Source: AC-32 sp035455445 (GTDB lineage Bacteria; Actinomycetota; Thermoleophilia; Gaiellales; Gaiellaceae). From it: a stretch of DNA of 31,687 bases. This document shows positions 21,882 through 28,271 of the stretch, in pieces (position 1 is the stretch's first letter; every line of letters begins with the position of its first letter). The notes under the pieces are model-generated. The model worked only from the letters and a program-made list of their open reading frames with translations, had not been told where the DNA came from and searched no databases. The stretch spans positions 1-31,687 of the forward strand of contig DATIFC010000008.1 in NCBI GenBank assembly GCA_035455445.1. The letters run 5' to 3'. Both the position numbers and the translations under genes were made by a program.

Positions 21882-21906
21882 GACGTCCTTTCGGTCGTGG
21901 GACGCG

Positions 21907-22155
21907 TCAGCGGGACGCGGACGCGGGGGTCGGTCGAGGGTTTTCCTGACGGCGGCCGGCGGCGAGCCAGCCCAGGCCGTAGAGGGCCGAGAGGCCGACG
22001 AGGCCGTAGACGATCCGGCTGGCGGCGTTCGTCTCGCCGAAGTCGAGGCCGAAGATCCAGGCCACCAGGTCGAAGTTCGCGATCGCCACGAGGCCCCAGT
22101 TGAGGCCGCCGACGAGCACGAGCGTGAGCGCGAGCAGGTCGCGCTTTCCCAACAT
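21907..22155 (-). CDS. DUF378 family small membrane protein
   Basis: 82-aa protein with two hydrophobic segments (LLALTLVLVGGLNWGLVAIANFDLVAWIFGL and ASRIVYGLVGLSALYGLGWL) and the DUF378 signature GGLNWGLVAIANFDLV. Function unknown. The start is fixed by ATG 22155 preceded by a strong AGGAGGTG six bases upstream, rather than by longer in-frame extensions running into the promoter. It is the first gene of the heliorhodopsin operon, and its leader contains three 11-bp-phased repeats that overlap the ribosome binding site. Confidence 0.9.
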   Translation of the reverse strand: MLGKRDLLALTLVLVGGLNWGLVAIANFDLVAWIFGLDFGETNAASRIVYGLVGLSALYGLGWLAAGRRQENPRPTPASASR

Positions 22156-22156
22156 T

Positions 22157-22184
22157 CGTACACCTCCTGTATAGAAGTTGTTCA
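22157..22184 (-). promoter_or_regulatory. Second set of three 11-bp-phased repeats (operon leader)
   Basis: Read on the minus strand, TGAACA (22184-22179), TATACA (22173-22168) and TGTACG (22162-22157) are spaced exactly 11 bp, the same half-site words as the upstream operator. It lies downstream of the predicted transcription start and the last spacer is the Shine-Dalgarno GGAGG, so some similarity may be constrained by translation signals. Confidence 0.5.
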
Positions 22185-22195
22185 CCATGCCGGGG

Positions 22196-22224
22196 AGGAT
22201 ACTTCCCCGTGCGCAGGTTGTCAA
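22196..22224 (-). promoter_or_regulatory. Promoter of the DUF378-fasciclin-heliorhodopsin operon
   Basis: Minus strand: perfect -35 TTGACA (22224-22219), 17-bp spacer, -10 TATCCT (22201-22196). Predicted start near 22189, giving a leader of about 34 bases to the DUF378 ATG. The -35 box is the first of the three 11-bp-phased repeats. Confidence 0.72.
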
Positions 22225-22246
22225 ACTCGTGTTCAGATGCTGTATA
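22219..22246 (-). promoter_or_regulatory. Putative CarH operator: three 11-bp-phased direct repeats
   Basis: Minus-strand half-sites TATACA (22246-22241), TGAACA (22235-22230) and TTGACA (22224-22219) recur every 11 bp. CarH-type proteins are known to bind as tetramers with three DNA-binding domains on three about-11-bp direct repeats overlapping a -35 element; this site has that geometry. On the plus strand the same bases cover the carH -35/-10 (TATAGT at 22243-22248), predicting autoregulation. Confidence 0.7.
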
Positions 22247-22255
22247 GTCAGCGAC

Positions 22256-23140
22256 GTGAACGGCGAGACCATGCTCCGGATCGGCGAGCTGAGCAAGCGC
22301 TCGGGCGTGAGCCCGGAGTTGCTGCGCGCGTGGGAGCGCCGCTACGGCCTGCTGCGCCCGACGCGCTCCCCCGGCGGCCTGCGGCTCTACTCGCTGGACG
22401 ACCTCGAGCGCGTGCGGCTGATGCGGCAGCACATCGACGGCGGCCTCGCGGCCGCGGAGGCGGCGTCGCTCGTGACGCGTGCCCCCGTCGGACGGAGCGG
22501 CGAGACGGCGGTGCAGTCGTCGCCCGACGCGCACGAGGAGCTCGCCGCGGCGCTCGACGCCTTCGACGAGCCCGCCGCCCAGGCGGTGATCGACCGCCAG
22601 CTCGCGACGACGACGCTCGACGCATTCCTGAGCGAGGTCGTGCTCCCGTACCTGCGCGACCTGGGCGAGCGCTGGGAGCGGGGTAAGGCCTCCGTCGCCC
22701 AGGAGCACTTCGCCTCGAACGTGCTTCGCGGGCGCCTCCTCGGCCTGGCGCGCGGCTGGGGGCTCGGCCTCGGCCCGCTCGCGCTTCTCGCCTGCCTACC
22801 GGGCGAGCAGCACGAGCTCGGCCTCGTCGCGTTCGGCCTGGCCCTGCGCGCCCGTGGCTGGCGGATCGGCTACCTCGGCGGCGACGCGCCGCTCGAGACC
22901 GTGGCGAAGACCGCGCGCGACCTGCGGCCCGACCTGGTCGTGCTCAGCGCCGTCTCGGACGAGCTCGTACGCGATGCGGCAGACGACCTGCGGTCGCTCG
23001 CACGGAAGCACCGCGTGGCGATCGGCGGCGCGGGCACCACCGGCGGCGCCGCCGAGAAGGTCGGCGCGACGGCCCTCACCGGTGACGTCGTCGCCGAGGC
23101 GGGGCGCGTGACGGCCCTCGTCCAGAGCGCCCGCTCGTAG
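22256..23140 (+). CDS. carH: CarH/LitR-type MerR family B12-dependent photoreceptor repressor
   Basis: 294 aa from GTG 22256, or 289 aa from ATG 22271 (numbering below from the Met). Residues 1-70 are a MerR winged helix (MLRIGELSKRSGVSPELLRAWERRYGLLRPTRSPGGLRLYSLDDLERV). A helical bundle with the W-x9-EH motif (W135, E145, H146) follows, then a Rossmann cobalamin domain with E179-x-H181-x-x-G184. In Thermus CarH the equivalents are W131, E141, H142 and ligand H177. The second His that caps cobalt after light (H132 there) is Glu136 here. Such proteins bind adenosylcobalamin, repress as tetramers in the dark and fall apart in light. A TATAGT -10 seven bases upstream makes GTG 22256 a plausible leaderless start. 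Proline dehydrogenase follows after 13 bp. Confidence 0.92.
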   Translation: MNGETMLRIGELSKRSGVSPELLRAWERRYGLLRPTRSPGGLRLYSLDDLERVRLMRQHIDGGLAAAEAASLVTRAPVGRSGETAVQSSPDAHEELAAALDAFDEPAAQAVIDRQLATTTLDAFLSEVVLPYLRDLGERWERGKASVAQEHFASNVLRGRLLGLARGWGLGLGPLALLACLPGEQHELGLVAFGLALRARGWRIGYLGGDAPLETVAKTARDLRPDLVVLSAVSDELVRDAADDLRSLARKHRVAIGGAGTTGGAAEKVGATALTGDVVAEAGRVTALVQSARS

Positions 23141-23153
23141 AATCGCCGGGCCG

Positions 23154-24086
23154 ATGGGCCTCGTCGACTCCGCGATCGTCCGCTTCCTGCCGGCCGTGCC
23201 GAAGCCCGTCGTGCGCCGGATCTCCGCGCGCTACATCGCAGGCGAGCAGCTCGACGACGCGCTGCGCGTCGTCCGCGGACTGAACGACGAGGGCAAGCTC
23301 GCGACGATCGACGTCCTGGGCGAGGAGATCGCGAGCCCCGAGGAGGCCCGGGCGATCGCCGCCGCCTATCGCGAGACCTTCGAGGCGATCGAGCGGGGGA
23401 AGCTCGACTCCAACGTGAGCGTCAAGCTGACCGCGCTCGGCCTCAAGCTCGGCTACGACCTCTGCCGCGAGAACCTGGAGGACGTCGTGCGCCACGCGGC
23501 GGAGCGCGGCAACTTCGTCCGGATCGACATGGAGGACTCGTCCACGACCGACGAGACGCTGCGCCTCTACCGCGAGCTGCGCGCCGAGGGGCACGAGAAC
23601 GTCGGGGTCGTCTTCCAGTCCCGGCTCAAGCGGACGCCGCGGGACATCCGCGAGCTCGCGGAGCTGCGGCCGAACGTGCGCCTCTGCAAGGGGATCTACC
23701 TCGAGCCGCCGGAGATCGCCTACCGCGACTTCGACTCGATCCGCGCCAGCTTCGTCCAGGCGCTCGAGGAGCTGCTCGAGGCAGGCTGCTACGTCGGCGT
23801 CGCCACCCACGACGAGTGGCTGGTCGAGCAGGCCCAGCGGCTGACGAGCGCGCGCGCGCTCGGCTCCGAGCAGTTCGAGTTCCAGATGCTGCTGGGCGTA
23901 CGCCCGGCGATGGCGGACGAGCTCGTCCGCGGCGGCCACCGCCTCCGCATCTACACGCCCTTCGGGGAGCACTGGTACGCGTACTCGCTGCGCCGGCTGC
24001 AGGAGAACCCGAAGATCGCCGGCTACATCGCCGCCGACACCGTCGGCCGCCTGCTGCCCGGCAGCAACGGCTCCTCGCGCGCCTGA
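23154..24086 (+). CDS. Proline dehydrogenase, monofunctional
   Basis: 310-aa FAD enzyme of the PRODH/PutA TIM-barrel family, which oxidises L-proline to pyrroline-5-carboxylate at the membrane face and passes electrons to quinone. Typical elements: SVKLTALGLKLGYDLC (~85), FVRIDMEDSSTTDETL (~120), RLCKGIYLEP (~180), GVATHDEW and the C-terminal RIYTPFGEHWYAYSLRRLQENP with the substrate-binding Arg pair. The length fits the short monofunctional type. ATG 23154 lies 13 bp after carH with no visible terminator, so it may be co-transcribed with the photoreceptor. No P5C dehydrogenase gene is adjacent. Confidence 0.93.
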   Translation: MGLVDSAIVRFLPAVPKPVVRRISARYIAGEQLDDALRVVRGLNDEGKLATIDVLGEEIASPEEARAIAAAYRETFEAIERGKLDSNVSVKLTALGLKLGYDLCRENLEDVVRHAAERGNFVRIDMEDSSTTDETLRLYRELRAEGHENVGVVFQSRLKRTPRDIRELAELRPNVRLCKGIYLEPPEIAYRDFDSIRASFVQALEELLEAGCYVGVATHDEWLVEQAQRLTSARALGSEQFEFQMLLGVRPAMADELVRGGHRLRIYTPFGEHWYAYSLRRLQENPKIAGYIAADTVGRLLPGSNGSSRA

Positions 24087-24093
24087 ACCTCCT

Positions 24094-24114
24094 CAAGTAA
24101 CAGACTGTTACTTG
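24094..24114. promoter_or_regulatory. 21-bp AT-rich palindrome between convergent genes
   Basis: Perfect 10-bp arms (CAAGTAACAG with CTGTTACTTG, one central A), strongly AT-rich against the background, between the proline dehydrogenase stop and the convergent methyltransferase stop (24116). The sequence style resembles TetR-family operators, yet the position fits a bidirectional terminator; the choice is open. Confidence 0.5.
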
Positions 24115-24115
24115 G

Positions 24116-24748
24116 TCACGGCTTGCGGGCCACGACGATCAGGTCTCCCGGAACCCGCACCTCTCGCCTGCCCCAGCGGTTCGGGTCGGGCAGCTCCTCG
24201 AGCAGCTCGAGGGCGAGCCCGGCGCCGCCGAGGGCGTGGATCAGCCGGCCCAGAGGCCACGTCTCGAAGTAGCTCTCGTGCCAGTGCAGCATCTGGTCGA
24301 GGCACGCGGCGACCGGGTGCTCGTCGTAGAGGAAGAGGACCCCGCCCCGCTTGAGCGCCGAGGAGATCCCGGCCGTCCAGGCGTCGAGGTCGCGAATGTC
24401 GGCCAGGGCTCCCCACGACGAGTAGACGACGTCGAAGCGGCCGCGACGCAGCTCGACCGGAAGCGCTTCCGGCGACGCCGTCACGAGCGCCGCGTCGGGG
24501 AGACGCTTGCGCGCCGCGACGACGGTCTCCTCCGAGGAGTCGACACCCGTCACGAGCCCGCCGAGGCTCATCAGCGCCGCGGTCTCGCGGCCGGCGCCGC
24601 AGGCGAGGTGCAGGACGTGGCGGCCTGCGATGTCGGGCAGCCGCTCCCGTACCGGCTTCGGCAGCGTCCTGCTCCCGCGCGCCGACGAGCGGCGGATGCG
24701 CTTGTGCGCCTCCTCCCACGCCCGCAGGTTGGTGTCGGTCGGCTCCAT
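24116..24748 (-). CDS. Class I SAM-dependent methyltransferase
   Basis: 210-aa methyltransferase. After a basic N-terminus (MEPTDTNLRAWEEAHKRIRR) come motif I VLHLACGAGRETAALMSLGG (~45-64), VTGVDSSEETVVAARKRLPD (~66-85) and the post-motif FDVVYSSWGALADIRDLDAWTAGISSALKRGGVLFLYDEHP. The substrate is unknown; Ubie/Methyltransf_11-like proteins include small-molecule and lipid methylases. The start ATG 24748 is fixed by AGGAGG five bases upstream. It follows the SDR gene on the same strand with an 8-base gap, so they probably share a transcript. Confidence 0.87.
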   Translation of the reverse strand: MEPTDTNLRAWEEAHKRIRRSSARGSRTLPKPVRERLPDIAGRHVLHLACGAGRETAALMSLGGLVTGVDSSEETVVAARKRLPDAALVTASPEALPVELRRGRFDVVYSSWGALADIRDLDAWTAGISSALKRGGVLFLYDEHPVAACLDQMLHWHESYFETWPLGRLIHALGGAGLALELLEELPDPNRWGRREVRVPGDLIVVARKP

Positions 24749-24756
24749 CGATCCTC

Positions 24757-25494
24757 CTAGGCGAGCAGTGAGAAGCCGCCGTCGACGATCAGGGTCTGGC
24801 CGCGCACCATCTCGGCATCGGGGGAGCAGAGGAAGCAGACCGCGTCCGCGACGTCGCCGGGCTCGACCAGCCGCCCGGCCGGAGTGCGCGCGAGCCCGTC
24901 GGCGATCATCCGCTCCCTGTTCGGGAAGTGCTCGAGCGCGCCGGTCTCGACGACGCCCGCCGAGACGGCGTTCGCACGGATGCCGCGCGGCGCGAGCTCG
25001 ACGGCCAGGTAGCGCACGACCGCCTCGAGCGCGGCCTTCGAGACGCCGACCAGCGTGTAGTTCTCCAGCACCCGGATCGAGCCGAGGCTGGAGACGCCGA
25101 CGATCGAGGAGCCCTCCGGCATCTCCGGCGCGCAGGCGCGCGTGAGGGTCAGGAGCGCGCGGGCGTTCGCGTTCAGCGTCCAGTCCCAGTGCTTGTCCTC
25201 GGTCTCGAGCGCGGGCCTGAGCACGCCCGTCGCCGCGTTGTGGACGACTGCGTCGAAGGGGCCGAGCCGCGCGGCCTCGGCCGCGACGCGCTCGGAGGCG
25301 ACGTTGCCACGCAGGAGCAGTGGCTCGGCACCGGCCTCCCGCAGCTCGTCCGCCGCCTCCTCGGCCGCGCGGTCGTTGCGCAGGAAGCCGATCGCCACCC
25401 GCTTCGCCCCGCGCTCGGCGAAGCGCAGCGCGATCGCCCTGCCGATCCCGCGCGAGCCTCCGGTCACGAGGACCGAGGCGCCCTCGAAGCTCAT
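24757..25494 (-). CDS. SDR family enoyl-ACP reductase, FabL-like
   Basis: 245-aa short-chain dehydrogenase. The cofactor loop is VLVTGGSRGIGRAIA (~8-22), a NAD(P) contact is HNAATG, and the active site is SSLGS...YTLVGVSKAALE. The Tyr and Lys are seven residues apart (YX6K) rather than the usual YX3K; this spacing marks enoyl-ACP reductases such as FabL and FabI. The C-terminus VRGQTLIVDGGFSLLA is FabL-like. Predicted role: the last reduction step of fatty acid elongation, using NADPH, and possible tolerance to enoyl reductase inhibitors. The ATG overlaps the stop of the upstream 92-aa gene (ATGA). Confidence 0.82.
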   Translation of the reverse strand: MSFEGASVLVTGGSRGIGRAIALRFAERGAKRVAIGFLRNDRAAEEAADELREAGAEPLLLRGNVASERVAAEAARLGPFDAVVHNAATGVLRPALETEDKHWDWTLNANARALLTLTRACAPEMPEGSSIVGVSSLGSIRVLENYTLVGVSKAALEAVVRYLAVELAPRGIRANAVSAGVVETGALEHFPNRERMIADGLARTPAGRLVEPGDVADAVCFLCSPDAEMVRGQTLIVDGGFSLLA

Positions 25495-25769
25495 CGCCGT
25501 CGGGGCAGCGGCTCGTCCGCGGGTGCCGAGCTCGGGATCTCGTCCCAGCCCGGCCGGTCGCGCGCGACGCGCGGCCCCTCGTGCGCCCTCGACGAGGCGT
25601 GGCCGAGCCGGTCGAGCAGGTCCATCTTCTCCTCCGCGTACCGCCGCAGCTCGTGGTCCTCGGGCAGGTCGAGCACGACCTCCTGCACGCGGGCGCGCAG
25701 CTGGTAGGCGAAGTGGGGGGTCGCCGGGCCCACGAGCGCGTCGATCTGCTCACGCGTGGGCTCCGGCAT
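25491..25769 (-). CDS. Hypothetical protein, 92 aa
   Basis: Soluble protein MPEPTREQIDALVGPATPHFAYQLRARVQEVVLDLPEDHELRRYAEEKMDLLDRLG followed by a Pro/Arg-rich tail. The ATG at 25769 is used because the upstream in-frame extension runs through the promoter region of the divergent exporter gene. It is translationally coupled to the FabL-like gene. No family is recognised; an accessory or regulatory role for the reductase is possible but unsupported. Confidence 0.72.
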   Translation of the reverse strand: MPEPTREQIDALVGPATPHFAYQLRARVQEVVLDLPEDHELRRYAEEKMDLLDRLGHASSRAHEGPRVARDRPGWDEIPSSAPADEPLPRRR

Positions 25770-25800
25770 GGGCCGAAGCCTACTGGGTAGGTTGGCCTGG

Positions 25801-26712
25801 ATGCGCCGCCCCGAGCTAGCCGACCTGATGCTGCTCGCGACGGTGACGCTCTGGGCCCTCAACTTCACCGTCACCAAGTACGTGATCTCGCACGGCTTCC
25901 AGCCGGTCGCGTACGGGGCGCTGCGCTTCAGCGGCGCCGCGCTCCTCTTCGGCGGGCTCACCTACGCGCGCGAGCGGTCGTTCGCGATCCGCCGGCGCGA
26001 CCTCTGGATCCTCGTCTCCGCGGCCCTCGTCGGGATCTTCCTGAACCAGCTCGCCTTCGTGTACGCGATCAAGCTGACGACGGCGACCACGGTGGCCCTG
26101 CTCTTCGGCACGCTTCCCGTGCTGACCGGGCTCTTCGCCTTCGCGCTCGGGATCGAGCGGCTCGGCTCGCGGTTCTGGGTCGCGGCGGCGCTCGCGTTCG
26201 GCGGCGCGGCGATGGTCGCGCTCGGCGGCGGCGGGGGCGTCTCCGGCCAGCTCTGGGGAGACCTGCTCGGCCTCGCCGCCTCGGCGACCTGGGCCTGGTA
26301 CACGGTCGCCGTCTCGCCGCTCCTCCGGCGCTATTCGACGCTGCGGGTGAGCGCTGTCGCCTTCGCGATCGGCACGGTGCCGCTGCTCGCGGTCGGCTCG
26401 CACCAGCTTGCGACGCAGGACTACGGCCTCGGCACGACGATCTGGCTGCTCTACGCCTTCGCGATCGCCGGCGCGCTCGTGCTCGCGAACCTGCTCTGGT
26501 TCGGCGGGATCAGCCGCGTCGGCCCCTCGCGCGCCTCGGTCTTCGCCAACCTGCAGCCCTTCCTCGCGGCGATCTTCTCGCTGCTGATCCTCTCCGAGCC
26601 GCTCTCGCGGCTGCAGGTCGCGGGCGGGCTCGCGATCGCCTGCGGGATCCTCGTCTCGCGCCCGCCGCGCCGCCTCGGGACGAGGGCCGCCACCGCGGGG
26701 GCGGTCGAGTGA
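25801..26712 (+). CDS. EamA/DMT family transporter
   Basis: 303-aa inner-membrane protein with about ten hydrophobic segments in two EamA repeats (ADLMLLATVTLWALNFTVTKYVI near the start; LLGLAASATWAWYTVAVSPLL near 160), the standard drug/metabolite transporter pattern. Start ATG 25801 gives the usual N-terminus. Substrate unknown. It is followed by a 4-base overlap (GTGA) with the DHA2-type exporter, and that by a 4-base overlap with HPPD, making a coupled three-gene operon. It is divergent from the 92-aa gene with about 30 bp between. Confidence 0.9.
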   Translation: MRRPELADLMLLATVTLWALNFTVTKYVISHGFQPVAYGALRFSGAALLFGGLTYARERSFAIRRRDLWILVSAALVGIFLNQLAFVYAIKLTTATTVALLFGTLPVLTGLFAFALGIERLGSRFWVAAALAFGGAAMVALGGGGGVSGQLWGDLLGLAASATWAWYTVAVSPLLRRYSTLRVSAVAFAIGTVPLLAVGSHQLATQDYGLGTTIWLLYAFAIAGALVLANLLWFGGISRVGPSRASVFANLQPFLAAIFSLLILSEPLSRLQVAGGLAIACGILVSRPPRRLGTRAATAGAVE

Positions 26713-28271
26713 GCTCCCTGCGCGAGCGGCTCGCGCGCACGCCGCCCGGCTACCCCTACTCGATCGGCCGCATCCTCGCGATCTACTCCGGCCTGATGGT
26801 CGCGCTGCTGCTGGCCGCGCTCGACCAGACGATCGTCGCGACGGCGCTGCCGCGCGTCGTCTCGGAGCTCGGGGGGATCAGCCAGTACTCGTGGGTCTTC
26901 ACCGCGTACATGCTCGGCTCGACGGTCACCGTCCCGCTGTACGGGAAGCTCGGCGACGCACACGGCCGCAAGCCGCTCTTCATCGTCGCGATCACGATCT
27001 TCCTCGCCGGCTCCGCTCTCTGCGGCCTGGCGCAGAACATGGTGCAGCTCGTCGTCTTCCGCGCCGTCCAGGGTGTCGGCGCCGGCGGGCTCTTCCCGCT
27101 CACGCTCGCGATGGTCGGGATGATCGTGCCGCCGCGCGACCGCGGCCGCTACCAGGGACTGATCGGCTCGGTCTTCGCCGCCGCCTCGATCATCGGGCCG
27201 CTGATCGGCGGGTTCATCGTCGACAACACCTCGTGGCGCTGGATCTTCTTCGTCAACCTGCCGATCGGCGTCGTCGCGCTGGCGGTGATCCTCGTGACGA
27301 TGCCGAGGCGCGCGACGCGGCAGGAGCACTCGATCGACTGGCTCGGCGCCTCGATCCTCGCGCTGGGCACGACCGCGCTGCTGCTCGGCCTCGTCTGGGG
27401 CGGCCGCGAGTACCCCTGGGCCTCGTCCCAGGTGGTCGGCGCCCTGTGCGCGGCCGTCGCCCTGCTCGCGGTGTTCTCCCTGGTCGAGCGGCGCGTGCGC
27501 GAGCCGATCCTGCCGTTCGACCTGCTGCGGAACCAGACCGTCGCCTCGAGCGTCGCCTGCATGGCGCTCGTGGGGATGGCGATGTTCGGGACGATCAGCT
27601 TCGTGCCGCTCTTCGTGCAGGGCGTGATCGGCACCTCGGCGACCTCGTCCGGCGTCGTGCTGACGCCGCTGATGCTGGGCGCGGTGGTCACGAGCTTCGT
27701 CTCGGGCCAGATCGTCTCGCGGACCGGCCGCTACCGCCCGAACACGCTGATCGGCCCGATCGTGCTCGGGCTGGGCGAGCTGCTGCTCTGGCGCATGACG
27801 GTGGACACGACAAACGCCGAGGCGGCGCGCAACATGGTCATCGCCGGGATCGGGCTCGGGACGATGATGCAGATCTTCGTCCTCTCGATCCAGAACTCGG
27901 TCGGTCGCCGGCAGATGGGCGCCGCGACCGCGCTCAGCCAGTTCGCGCGCTCGATCGGCGCCACCCTCGGCGTCACGCTGATGGGCGTGATCGTCAACCA
28001 GCGACTGCCGGCGGGCACCCGGCTGGAGGGCGCGACGATCCACCGCCTGCCGCCGGCCGGGCGCGAGGCGCTCGCGAACGCGTTGCGCCCCGCGTTCCTG
28101 CTCGCGGCCCTCCTCTGCGTGCTCGTCTTCGTGATCTCGCTCGTGTGGGTGCGGGAGGCGCCGCTTCGCCGCGACCTCGACGACCTGCCGCCACCCGTCG
28201 GCGACGAGACCTCGCCCCAGCCGGCGGGCCAGCCAACTTCCGGCCGAGCGGCAGTAAGATCCGAGTCGTGA
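26709..28271 (+). CDS. DHA2 family MFS efflux transporter (EmrB/QacA type)
   Basis: 520-aa proton-driven exporter with about 14 transmembrane segments. Signatures: LDQTIVATALPRVVSELGG (motif D1) near residue 40, the motif-A loop GKLGDAHGRKPLF near 80, and GVGAGGLFPLTLAMVGMIVPPRDRGRYQGLIGSVFAAASIIGPLIGGFIV (motif C region). Such pumps export hydrophobic drugs, antibiotics or metabolites. GTG 26709 overlaps the DMT gene stop, and its stop overlaps the HPPD start. Coupling to HPPD suggests export of an aromatic compound or protection from one, which is inference. Confidence 0.93.
   Translation: MSSLRERLARTPPGYPYSIGRILAIYSGLMVALLLAALDQTIVATALPRVVSELGGISQYSWVFTAYMLGSTVTVPLYGKLGDAHGRKPLFIVAITIFLAGSALCGLAQNMVQLVVFRAVQGVGAGGLFPLTLAMVGMIVPPRDRGRYQGLIGSVFAAASIIGPLIGGFIVDNTSWRWIFFVNLPIGVVALAVILVTMPRRATRQEHSIDWLGASILALGTTALLLGLVWGGREYPWASSQVVGALCAAVALLAVFSLVERRVREPILPFDLLRNQTVASSVACMALVGMAMFGTISFVPLFVQGVIGTSATSSGVVLTPLMLGAVVTSFVSGQIVSRTGRYRPNTLIGPIVLGLGELLLWRMTVDTTNAEAARNMVIAGIGLGTMMQIFVLSIQNSVGRRQMGAATALSQFARSIGATLGVTLMGVIVNQRLPAGTRLEGATIHRLPPAGREALANALRPAFLLAALLCVLVFVISLVWVREAPLRRDLDDLPPPVGDETSPQPAGQPTSGRAAVRSES

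Noticed and set aside
24116..25753. Single 545-aa fusion protein on the minus strand
   Set aside because: The frame joins the methyltransferase with antisense-free but wrong-frame sequence over the SDR gene; ATG 24748 with AGGAGG marks the true start.
26451..28043. 530-codon open frame on the minus strand
   Set aside because: It is antisense to the two exporter genes; low-complexity Asp/Arg/His composition and no motif.
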